This document shows, piece after piece, positions 35,534 to 47,300 of a DNA stretch of 64,000 bases (its first letter is position 1; each line of letters starts with the position of its first letter). Made by a program: the position numbers and the translations under genes. Under the pieces are notes generated by a model. It was not told the DNA's origin. It saw nothing but the letters and a program-made list of their open reading frames with translations, and did not search any database. Origin of the DNA: Mactra quadrangularis (Eukaryota; Mollusca; Bivalvia; Venerida; Mactridae). Location of the stretch: the NCBI GenBank assembly GCA_025267735.1, contig CM046301.1:11177190-11241189 (forward strand). Reading direction: 5' to 3'.

Positions 35534-35628
35534 GGTGACTGACTTACATAAGTTTGACAAAAAAATACGTTTAGAGAAATGGTAACTTAATAACTGAAGG
35601 AAAGAATTAGTGCGAGGTTATAAACAAA
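35534..35628 (+). repeat. Dispersed 100-bp conserved repeat, copy 6
   Basis: GTTTAGAGAAATGGTAACTT, then AACTGAAGG and AATTAGTGCGAGG. It begins about 30 bases after the stop of the open frame at 35268-35503. Confidence 0.6.
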
Positions 35629-35664
35629 CTCCAAACGGTCAGCACACACATACATAGTATATCA

Positions 35665-35985
35665 TATGCCTCAGTCCCATAAAATCGTGGCTTGTTGCGG
35701 ACCCGCACGTGCAGACAGCCGTAGGCCTTGGGAAGCCTTGCTAATAAAGGTGACGGTACGCACATGGCACAGAACAACACACCTGTACGGAGCCGAAGCT
35801 CGGCCACGATTGTGGTCACGATTTGACTCATACGTGTATGTATCCATGGCTCATCTCACAAACCCTGGTAAAAACGTAACAGTCCGTACGGGTACGCAAG
35901 AGTTTGACGAGTCTTATCGGTGCTTGATCGTACGGTGCCCGTGCGGTGTCCTCACGGCTTTTTTATGTTTATGGGACTGTAGCAT
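35665..35985. mobile_element. MITE, CAGTCCCATAAA family, long copy
   Basis: It begins ATGCCTCAGTCCCATAAAAT and ends TTTATGGGACTGTAGCAT. The interior TGGTAAAAACGTAACAGTCC is shared with 16139-16335. ORFs on both strands are by-products. Confidence 0.68.
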
Positions 35986-36074
35986 TAGCGAGTAAAAATA
36001 TTACTTAAAATTTGTAGTTTTTAACCAAGTTCAATTAGAGGCTAGTTACTCCATTGTAAATAATCTTGTTTCAT

Positions 36075-36215
36075 AAATTCATACAAACACGCATTGCGAA
36101 GGCTTTGCTCTTTCGAATGACACAAACACCTTTTGCATACGACGAGTAATAAGGTCGTAGGTAAATTGGAAACACCACGTTCAAAACAGGTTTGGTTTTC
36201 TCGATAAAAAAGGGA
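36075..36215. repeat. Dispersed repeat, partner at 14330-14470
   Basis: GAGGCTTTGCTCCTTCGAATGAC-like and AAGGTCGTAGG blocks occur in both places in the same order. The second copy is next to the receptor foldback element. No function is apparent. Confidence 0.5.
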
Positions 36216-37280
36216 ATCGGGAATCTGGCATTATATTTTTATTTCCTCCATTGCTGGAGAGCATAATTATTGCAAGAATAAACACAATACTCGAGTACTT
36301 GATAAATTTGTGTAGTTTGTATATTGAGATTAAAGAAATTAAAACAATTAGCATTGACCAGCTTCATTGTATTAATGGAATGTATTCAAGGGAGATAATT
36401 CAGTTAGTATGTAGTTATTTGACAAAAGCTCTAAGGATTTATCTCCCTTCGTTTTGTACGTTTAGTCAAATTCAAGAATTCGAAGGAATTATTAGAGTTA
36501 TGATAATTTTCAATGGCATTATCGAGAAGTTGGAATCCTGGAAAACAGAATTCTCTGATATCCGTTCGATTCGTCTAGGCCAAAACAAGACTTAAGAAAA
36601 CACTGTATTATTGGAACGACGAATTTTTCATTGATCATTTATATAAATATTGGTATATATACAAGAGAGATAATAGTAATTTGTTATAAGCTGGGCCGAT
36701 TTATTTCCCTTACCATACTATATACGTTTTGTCGATTTTTAGAGATCATTGTTATTGTATGAATTGTAATTACAATGGAACCTTAGAAAACCTGAATCTC
36801 TACAATACTGAAATATTCTCGTGTTCCCAAAATGACTTGTTCTTTATTTAACTAGTCTTAACCACCTCTAAATATGATACAGAATTTTATAATAAACGTT
36901 ATTAACCCGAAAACCAGTATAGTTCGGACTAACTTTGTGATTTTAGGCCTGTTGTCTAAGCATATCGCTACTTAGCGCTTTGAGTCCTGGTACCCTTCTA
37001 ACACCAAAAGGAATATGTACGTGGTATCAAATCAAATCGAGGGTACCAGGGGGCGAAGCGATAGATAGCGATATGCCTTGGCAACAGGCCCCTGATTTAT
37101 CGAATTTAACGTGAAAAGCTTTACAAGTATAGATCCGAATTATGGAAGTTTAATATGGCATAATCTAACGTCAATAATAATAATTATTACTTTAAATTTT
37201 GATATACATGTATGCATGTTAAGTGTGTGTGACTTTTCATTGTAGGTATACACTTACCTTGGCACTCGACAGTGCAAAAT
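36216..37280. other. Intergenic, no supported gene
   Basis: A 114-codon open frame (36251-36595) is Ile-rich like translated AT-rich DNA and has no recognisable domain. It is not called. The rest is unremarkable. Confidence 0.4.
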
Positions 37281-37314
37281 GCCATCTAGACAATGTAATG
37301 CGACGAACGACAAA

Positions 37315-37595
37315 ACGAATGTAGCATATTTTGGGAAATAATAGCGATATTTCGTTTGGTAAAGTCGAACGTCGTTTTGGTTAAGTCGCTCGTCGCTGTG
37401 GTATTGTCGTTCGTCGTTTTGGTATAGTCGCTCGTCATTTTGGTATTGTCGTCCGTCGTTTTGGAGTAGTCACTCTTCGTTTTGGTACAGTCGCTCGTCG
37501 TTTTGGTATTGTAACTCTTCTTTTTGGTATTGTCGTGGTGCGTTCCTGGTTTGGTATAGTCGCCCGTCGTTTCGCATTGTCGCTAAATGCCATTT
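37315..37595. repeat. About 21-bp tandem repeat array
   Basis: Around twelve degenerate units of GTCGTTTTGGTATAGTCGCTC. Both sides carry AAATGCCAT motifs (37277 and 37586), which may be the ends of a mobile element. Confidence 0.7.
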
Positions 37596-37808
37596 CGCAT
37601 TGACGGCACGATCAGATCAGGATTCCGTATATTCTCGATAACACCATTCTGTATATTCATCAAGTAACCAATTGCCTTTAATGCAGCGTCTATGTCCAAA
37701 TTCAATGCCTGTTTAATAATTAACTTTGTCCGAACTTCATCGCCCTTAGGCGTCCAGTATGTTAAATCTTTAAACACTATATTTACCATTAATGTCACGC
37801 TTGCATGG
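37586..37808 (-). CDS. Small unassigned open frame
   Basis: About 74 codons on the minus strand include VNIVFKDLTYWTPKGDEVRT and ALNLDIDAALKAIGYLMNI. The composition looks coding-like, but it has no family match I recognise. The start is unclear because ATG occurs only inside the frame, and the 3' end runs into the 21-bp array. It may be an exon or gene relic. Confidence 0.22.
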
Positions 37809-38347
37809 TTTCAATAATTTATAGTTATACAATGAAAAGAAAAGAGACTATTGAAAATTTGTAATATAAATCGATCATGATCATGGCCAATGCCAAATTT
37901 TATACTTATACATACATAATTATATATATATATATATATATACGGTTAATACATGTATATAAAATACATAGGTTAATATACATAATCCAACGTAATATCT
38001 TAATCAAAGAAATATTTCAAAATAATTTATAATCGGAATATTCCGTTTAACCTGTGTCAAAGAAAACCACACTTTGTGAATGCATACAGTTTTAGTGGCA
38101 TTTGGGGATCGTTTCGGCGAGTTACGATCGTTTAAAGAAATCTATAAATATCTTAAGTGTTTTTCCAATCGTACGTATTAACTGTGCGGGTATATACGTA
38201 TTTAAAGTACAATATTGGTAACAATTGAAGCAGGTAACTTGATCTCATGTTACTATAGGAAGTATTGGTAAATAAATAACAATCCAGGTATAGGAGTCTA
38301 TAGTATTGAACCATTTATTCCACCCTGATTTGTTCTGGATTTTAAAC

Positions 38348-38396
38348 ATGGGATGTTCGTCGAGCTCTGAGGCTCTACCTCAGGAAAAATTTAAAC
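38348..38396 (+). CDS. PH gene exon 1 (acylation motif)
   Basis: AAACATGG is a good start context. The exon encodes MGCSSSSEALPQEKFK, ends in phase 1 and is followed by consensus donor GTAAGT. Gly2 with Cys3 and Ser6 fits dual myristoylation and palmitoylation. Confidence 0.8.
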
Positions 38397-41300
38397 GTAA
38401 GTTTATTTTATGATTGTTTTTATGATTTATCATTGATTTTTTAACCATGTTTATTTTTGTTACCTATAGATATGCAATTATGTTAATTGGTTATTAACAA
38501 TACGGGATCTGGACCGTGCGAGTCTGAACTTTACCGTGAATCTGTGCCTTTTTTGAAAGTTTAATTATCTCTTGCTGATAGTACCATTCGTATACTTTCC
38601 ACGTTTGCATACTCAATTAATCAGGCACAAGGAAAATGAGCAGACAAATAAGTAAATAATTGATTACACTTAGACTAATACTCTGCATTTAATTATTCCA
38701 GTGTTTACGTAAATATCAAATGAGAGGTGGGGGGGGGGGGGGTCAAGAACGGTCGTACTAAACAATAATCCATACAATTCTATAGTGGGACGTTTTATGC
38801 ACAGTTTCTGTGATTTTGTTGTTTTATAAGAACAGTCAGATTTCGAAATAAACATCACCATAGCTATTGCTAATTATGTTAGTTTTTTATGAAAATTTCC
38901 AAACGATTAAATTAAGACTGAATAATAATATTCCTTTATATCTAGACCACTTTCGATTTCGATTGTCTTGCAAGTGGAACTTGGTTGTAGTGTAGTTTGG
39001 TCCCTTTCACACACAAATTAAATCTAATCATTATTTTATTATTATTATGTTATTGTCCGAGTACCCCCCCCCCCTAAAAAACAGGCACGAGGATATAAAA
39101 CTCTTTTTTGTCAGCGAGAAAGTGCATCAAGTTCCCCCGAAGAGCGCACATTATCAGATCACAAAATACACTGCCCTCCAAAATATCCTTCTCAATACAA
39201 TTTATTGAATTGCACATTTTCAAAGTTCAAGCATGAAAATAATTCAATCATCGTTTATTTTATTCATTATTCAAGCATGTAAACTAAATTTCAATTGGTA
39301 CATTTCATTTTTTGAGTTGCAGCAAAAGTTATCTATCAGCCTCCAAAACTACAGTCAATGTATCGTGATGAACCTGAATCAAGTTTGGAAAATTTGTAAT
39401 TTCAAAAATCCAAAAGAAAAATGTACTGATTTCAACTGTTTTTACAACTTTCGAAACTCAATGTTGTTTAAGGTAAACTGTAAATGTGTAAAGGAACTTT
39501 TGGAGGATAGTATACTTGGATTGTTTTCTTAGCAATTAGGGCTGATTTTAGCGAGTTATGAAATCTATCATTAATTCATCATCCCAGAGTCATATAAGTG
39601 CAAGGTATGTCGAGATCGTAAACTTAACTAGTTAAAGGTACTCATTCACATATTTCAACTTAAATATCAACTTTCTCTAAAACTAACAAAATTGTATGGA
39701 AACATTTTTGGAAGCAGGAAAGTAGTGTTCTGATAATGACAATTATAGTGCAAATTGACGTACAACTACAAATGATGGTTTTCATGTAATAAATATCTAC
39801 CCCGTATGTAACGGTATAGTCAATTTTAGTGCATTTGAGTGACTTTTATTTTATATTTCTGGCAACATATAGGTCAGTTTGTCTTAAGATAATACGAATT
39901 ATTTTTTGACACAATTACAGACATTGTATGGTATTTTGAAATTATAAAAAAATAGACCACATCTGTGAACTAGTACCTTTAAATCACGAACACAGATAAC
40001 AATGAACCTATTTTTTTCTTGTTCACAGCAAGAAGTAAACCATGTCGTTCAGGATATATGTTATACAGTGATGGTTCCTCAAAATGGAAGAAAGTATTTG
40101 CAGTATTATTTGAAAATTCTATGTTAGCATGGTTCAACAAACCAAAAGAGAACCAGCCTATCTGTCACGTGACATTGGCGGTATGTATACTGAAGTTCGG
40201 ACATTTTCGGAACATCTTGTAGTTTCCCGTGCTATAACACTCGGAACATCTCGGAGATCATCTATACAAATATGCATATTTTGAAAATTTGAAAACAACC
40301 GAGGATATCGAATGGTGCTAAAAGGACTTACTCTTGTGCATTTCGTTGTTTTCTGTTTCTATATAAAATATCCAAGTTTGAGTATCTCTGGTGACTGAGG
40401 ACGATTCTAAAATTACGTCGATGTACGTAAAATACGTATTATGTCGGTTTTAGGAGCTTTGACCGGCAATTAGAGCTATAAATGTGTTTCACTACGTCGG
40501 GTTACAGTCGTAATTTGTCGATTTTTATAAAATTCGACTGACAACAGGAGCGAATGACTTTATAGGATATATTTGTTCTTCGTCAAATAAACTTTGGTTA
40601 TCCATACTAAACAAACTGTAATTATTACTGTAAGACGTAAATATTGGAATTCTGACATGTTTGCCATGAATCGGTTTAAAATTCAGTACTTTCATTGATA
40701 CATTTGATGCTCGGTTGGCCGGATCAATATGTCATTGTCACAGATATCGGCCATTTTATACATTTGTATTTCTCAATGACGTCATTCGAGTCTACAAACT
40801 TATTTAATCTCATAAAATTTAAAAATAATAATCTTCAAGTATTATCCTTTAAAAGGATATTTATAATGGCCATGACAAAAAGGTGTTAAAAACTTATTTT
40901 AAGCTTGTTCGATCTAGTTAAATTGCTTAATATTTCACTTTTAGTATTGGAAATGTATTATACAGTGCTACCAAAAAGTTCATGGACAAACTCAGTTTTT
41001 AGAAAGAAAGCTATTGCGTACCGCCAGAAATTTTATTACGACTTAAGTTTATTTATTGAACAGATTTTTGATCATATTGTGATAAACTAATTAATGCTGA
41101 TTTTTGGAATTGGCTCAAATGACTCTTAGCTTCTTAGTTTCTTTATCATTGGGTATATGATAATCGGTCTATTAGAAACAGGATTTTGTCGAAGAACTAT
41201 TGGAGGTCGCTATATTTTACCTTTTATATCGTATATCGTGGTAATTGTTTCATACTTTAGACTACTTACAAAAACATGAGTGCCAATTAGATATAGAAAT

Positions 41301-44300
41301 ACTGTCTACCGTTTAAAACCTAATATTTTCACATTGTAAAAAAAATATTGTGTGTCTCGTATAAACGTTTTTAGTAAAAACGTAAAAACTTTTTACATAT
41401 GATTTAACAATCAATAAATGTATTTTTTTACATTGAAAACACTCATCAGTGAAGAGGTTACATATTTTATCACGTATTGTTATTTATTGAAACCTTCGTG
41501 TTTGTAATTTTAGCATAATGCTATAGCTAGTGAGCTTTAAAAATCATACATATACTTAACGAAACTTCTAGGACTCCGATTTACGTATTGTTTTTGAAGC
41601 GGCATTCGAGCCATTTCTTGATTTTTCGTTGTGCATATCAACACACTAACGATTTTCAATAAAACTGACAACGTGCAATTTTTGCCTGATACGCACGTGT
41701 GCATTTCCGGTTTTGCATCAATTAAGAAGCATGAAAACCATGCAAACAGAAGACAGTATAGTCCTGTACACATTTCCATTAACGATCGGACATAAATGTT
41801 GAAAAATGAATATTTCTGACAACATTGAAATCAGTGTACTTAGAAATTTCGTTAAGTATATTATTTTAGCTACCGTCGGCAATAAATCTTAATAATTATG
41901 TATGTTTAATTCAGAACTCCCGACCATTTATTGGATGAAATTAAAGTGAATAGCCGAGGAGTTCCAAATAATGAATAGTTCTGTTCATCATGTTAACATT
42001 TTGCAGTGCAATGACAATATTTTGTTTTGAAACATACATGTAGCTAAAACCAATAAAACAATGGTACAGTTCCCCGTCAAAATTTATGACCAGTTTATGC
42101 GACCTTTCGTTATTCAACCCTCTTGACTTAAAATATTTTATACCAATTAAAGTTTTCCTGTTATATTGTATTAATAAAACCATCACACTACAGCTCGTGA
42201 AATTTGACCTCAGACAAAAAATACAATTTAAATGTAAGCTGTATTCCTCAAATGTAGCTACCGAAGCATGTAATGTAATGATCCGTCTCAGGTCTATTTG
42301 CACAAGCCTTGCAAGTGTTTGTAACTTCTAAACGTAAAGTTACATTGATTTTAGTAATAGGCTTGATATATAGGTGGCTATATTATTGGGGTGTTACTGT
42401 ACATGTAAATCAATTATAGATCGCTTATATCAATACCTCATTGATACCTTATATTCTTGTTTTAATCACATATATTTAATCTATTCATATTAATATTTCA
42501 AATAGAGTGTATAGTATCAAAGAATTCAATGCTGAAATACAAGGCCATTTTATGTAAGCTTTCTTTCAAAATAGAGTAAACTATTTGCGTATAGAGTTTA
42601 ATAGTGTTCTAAAGCAATGGTAAACTACTCAACGAAGTTCAATTAAAACACATGTATGTCATGACATGAATACCAAAAACCTGTATATTATTAAATACGT
42701 GAATTAATCATAACGCAGTATTGCAAATTTTGATTTGTCAATTCAAATCTATGATGTCACAAGACCTTTTGAAAGATTTTGGAAATTAAATAAATAAAAT
42801 TATGACATGATTTTTAGATTTATAAATACATTGTATGTATATTTTAGTTTTTGCTAATTCATCTAAGCTCGATTGTGGAGCATGTACTCACAACTTAGAT
42901 TAATCACTTTTGAGTCCGCTTTCTGGTCATCCAGGTCTGAGCTAGTAGGATAAAGTTTCTTGCTCAAGAAAACATCGCGGTGGAGCTTGGATGTGATTCG
43001 AACCAACGCGGAACTTGCCATCACAGAATACAATACCAACATCATAACCACTCGACCACGCCTTTGCCTACTCACGTGCGAATTCTACAAACCTATCAGC
43101 AATTAAAGTTCAAATTTTCTGGTTGTAATTCTTTAATTTTCAAAAACTATAGATAATTATAAAATATTATCCAAAATTTCGTGAAATTTGGTCATCAAAC
43201 AACGGCGCAATACGAATTTTAACTCTTGGGCGTAACACACCTGCATCAAGTTATGCATGAGTTATCGTTCGTGACCGGAATCGGTATGACGTCATCGTAG
43301 TCCTACATCCTGAAAGCGGTTATTAGAAACACAGGTGCAAGATACTATGTTTCCCAATTATAGAATAAATAGAGAAGATATAGATCGATTTTCTTCAAAT
43401 AAAAAGTATTTTATGTAGAATAATCCTTTCTAGGTCGAATAGCGAAATAATTTTGACGATTGTGCATTATTTGTGAATGTGGTGATTATGACCGTGAAAC
43501 AGGTGTTTGAGACTTTTTTGAGAGTATAAGTATATATTATAGTAAGGAAAATTTGTGTCTTGTGCTTGTAATTAGAAATAAATGCTAATTAAATAATTGC
43601 TATTTACAACTTAGTTTGTAATTCTTTCATGATATCAATTTAAGTAAATTTGAAGTATTAGTTCGGAGCCCATATTCTTATGAAGATGAGAATTTATTAC
43701 TTACCGTTGATCATGGTGTTTCAGATTTCTTCAGCACCAGTTTTGAATTATTATCACAGAATGTTAAAACATTAATTCCGATGCAACTTTTGTTTTAAAA
43801 AAAACTTTACACTGTAATGGTTTATAAGAATTTCATCTTTGTTCGAGGGACTGCACTCACAGTGGTTTCAAATAGATTAAGGTAACTTGTTCAAAACGAC
43901 GACAACTCGGCGACGAAGTAAATAATTTCAAATCGTATCTTCATCGTGTTTCGAATAGTTCTTAATAATTCCCTTTGTTGTATTTATATGCTTTTCCGTA
44001 ATTCCATATGAGAATTTAAGTTTTAATAAAATCACAAATAACTCCTTGGTAAATTCAACTGTTAATATATTTGTCTAACAAACTAGTAAAAACAAAGATT
44101 TATTAGCGCGAATTGACTTCCGTGAAAAACAATTTCAACTCCGATTCAAATGATTATTTTCTAACATCATTATTCAGACCAATATTAACTACAATTAAAA
44201 AGTATATAATTGGCGACAGCCTTTCGACAGGTCATGTGTAACAAATGCAATTTGTTGGCGATGATACCTTAATCTACATTAAGGACCCCAATATATAGAG

Positions 44301-47300
44301 GCTCACCGCGGGACTTTTTTGTCATCTTGTACGAATTTTATTGTTTCCCGTGGGGAACCTCACAAACTTAATTAACACATTTAAAGTTAGGGGTACATCA
44401 AAATAATTTATCAATTACTCTTTTGTGTCATCAAATTATTGATACTATTGGGTATGTTTCCATGGACACAGACTCTCAAATCCTGACACGTGTTGGCTAT
44501 CACTCTGCCGTCGACATTAATATACAAAGTACGTACCGCACCCTCAATCAATTTCAACATTGTCTAACAGACGTCATGCTGTGAATTCAAAAGAAATTTT
44601 TAATCCGCTGACATATGTTACGCGACATATTGGAGATAAGGTAAATGATAGTAGATGACCGTTCAGGCGATCAAGTTCATATTACGCATTTAAATATTTT
44701 TTTTGTGCAAAATAGCGAGGTTTAGAATGCCGGTCTCATCATTTAATATAATCGCACAACCAGCGATATAAAAATATATATATATATATTAATGTTTAAT
44801 CAATTTTCATTCCATGATTTTTAAATGCGATTTTTAGATAAATTAATTTTTACGCTTATTTTTCAAACTAATATTTACTGCACCCAACATTACGAAACAA
44901 TTTGAGTAGTATTTTCTGCACAACATTGCTGTCACCTGATTTTCCTTTTTTCATCTTTGGTTCCTTGAGAAAAAAACACGAGGTACACTATTTTCTTTTC
45001 AAAAAGGAAATTAAATAGCGTTTTCCGCACGAAGATTATATTTTTGGCAAGTATCTGTCAAAATATGACGAAATCATAACTTTACGTAGTCTAAGTTATT
45101 TCTGCCGAGTTTTTTCAATCTTTTTCCACTTTCACTTGGTCATCATATAGAAATAAAAAAACGCGCTTGCTCTTAACCAGTTTCAGACTCATTTAATGTA
45201 ATGACGTATTCGATTTAATTTCTTTTTGAACCTTTTTTTCACGCAAATAAAAAGTACATCACAAAAAACTACTTAATATCATGGAATTGTCGATGAATGC
45301 AATCAAATATACAACATATAAGCCTAGTTATTAAACTGGTTTATATAAAATAAAAAAAATCATGTAGGAAATGTAATTATTAATAAAAAAATGCAAATTT
45401 AATTTCAAAATGTTTTTGCGACTGATTAATTGACAGGCGTGTATAAATTACAATCCATTGACTGTTACAACAGGTTTTAATCGATAGGACTACGATGACG
45501 TCACACACGGTAGATAAGCGATGTTGTAATATCGGCTAAATTGATACAGGTTTAAATCAGAGTTAAATATCTCGATATACACACTGTTTACATGCGTTAA
45601 GCGTGAGTGTCTGCTGAGATACAATAGAAATACGTAATATTTTGATGTTTAATCGTTTTTTGTGTCCAACGATAAATTTCACCTTTAACATTATATTTAT
45701 TCCTCCTTCTTTGTCGATCACATCATCGTCAGTGACTGATAACTGCGTTACATATTTAATATTCGTACAGAGGCTTGCGGGAGAATGCCCATCGAAAATA
45801 GGCCAAACTGCACAATGGTATCGATAGTTTCCGTCCGGGAAACGAAACCCTTGCTAAACTTATTCTATATTGAGAAACTATCTTCCTGAATTCCGAACAT
45901 GAAATAGAATGAACTGTGTAAACTACGCTGTACTAACTGAGAAATGTTGTATATTACAGAATGTCAGCAACATGTTGGTTGTAGGACCAGTCTGCAAGAA
46001 GGTACCAGGTTGTCCTAAAACTGTACCAAAAAAGACAAGCTTCAGTTATGCTATAGCTTTTCCACAATGGATCACACGTGGAAGTACAGGAGCAAACCTT
46101 TCAAGTCCAGTATTTTTCTTCCTTTGTCCAAATGGTACAGCTATGGGGTAAGTATACGGGTATTAAACAGTGTCATCTAAAATAACATTTACGCTTGTAG
46201 ATTAGCTGTTTTTTTCATTAATGCAATTAAATCTAATCCAGACGCATTTACCCATTACTGTAGTTATAAAAGATTTAACATTGAAAGGAGAGTAATGATA
46301 CTTTAAGCAAATGTGATCGTCTCGAACAAAATAATACCAAAAGATATATACATTTACATGAATGTTTTTAGTTTCTCAAGCATTAGTAAAAATTAACAAC
46401 AAATCACAAATAACACAAGTGTTCAGGTAATTATGGATGGTACTGTACTTGGTCTACAGAGGCTAGAACATGTATCCCATCCGGTTGGCTCTGTCCGTAA
46501 GGTCAGATACCGTCGCTTAGGTTTTACTTATTATCGTCATCAGTTTTGCGACTTTTATCACCTTATCAGCACCTTATATTACAAGTTGTACAACAGCTGC
46601 TGATTTAACTCATTTTTCTGGATATTTTCCTACTCTGACAGACGTACCCCTGCATTCTACAATGAACCGACAACTCTCCCTTCACGGAGGAAAACAAACT
46701 TGTTATTAAAATTTCATGAAAGGGTATAACCTTTTTAGCCCGAGTCTTCCAGTTTGTTGTCGTCTTCAGCCATGTATGCTGCAATCTGCATGAGAACAAT
46801 TAAGGCCAGTCGTTCAATCTATAACGAATCTCGAAAACTCTTTTTATTCGTTTGGGTAAAAATCAGTGTAAAATTGGTTAATCCAATTCTTCTGCCCATG
46901 CGTCTGGTTCTTGCTTTTAATAGTATTCAAAATCTGACATTATTTATTTTTATAATTTTCTTTTTGAACATTTTATCATCTTTTTCAGAGAATGGATGTC
47001 ATCTATTGCTAAAACGGTAAGTTAACTCGTAATTCCAGCCTCTATCAAACCTTAGGTACGGAATCCACAAATAGTTCCGTCAGTAAATACAGCTTTTGTA
47101 TTAGAGTAGTTTCAAGAAATCTTTCGTATTAGAAATGTTTGAACATCGTATTCCGGACTGTAAAATTCTAAGGACAGTTGACTATGAATGGCATCTAAAT
47201 AGCAGTGTTTTGTTATGATGTGCCAGCTCACATGTGAAGTAGAATAAGTGAGCAAAAATAGTATCGTTTAACATGGGTCACTGAACATGGCACTAAGAAT

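Noticed and set aside
36251..36595. 114-codon plus-strand ORF
   Set aside because: Composition equals translated AT-rich DNA. There is no domain, no splice partner and no good start context.
39233..39532. 99-codon ORF in PH gene intron 1
   Set aside because: It lies within a mariner-type MITE and its flank. Translation shows no conserved motif.
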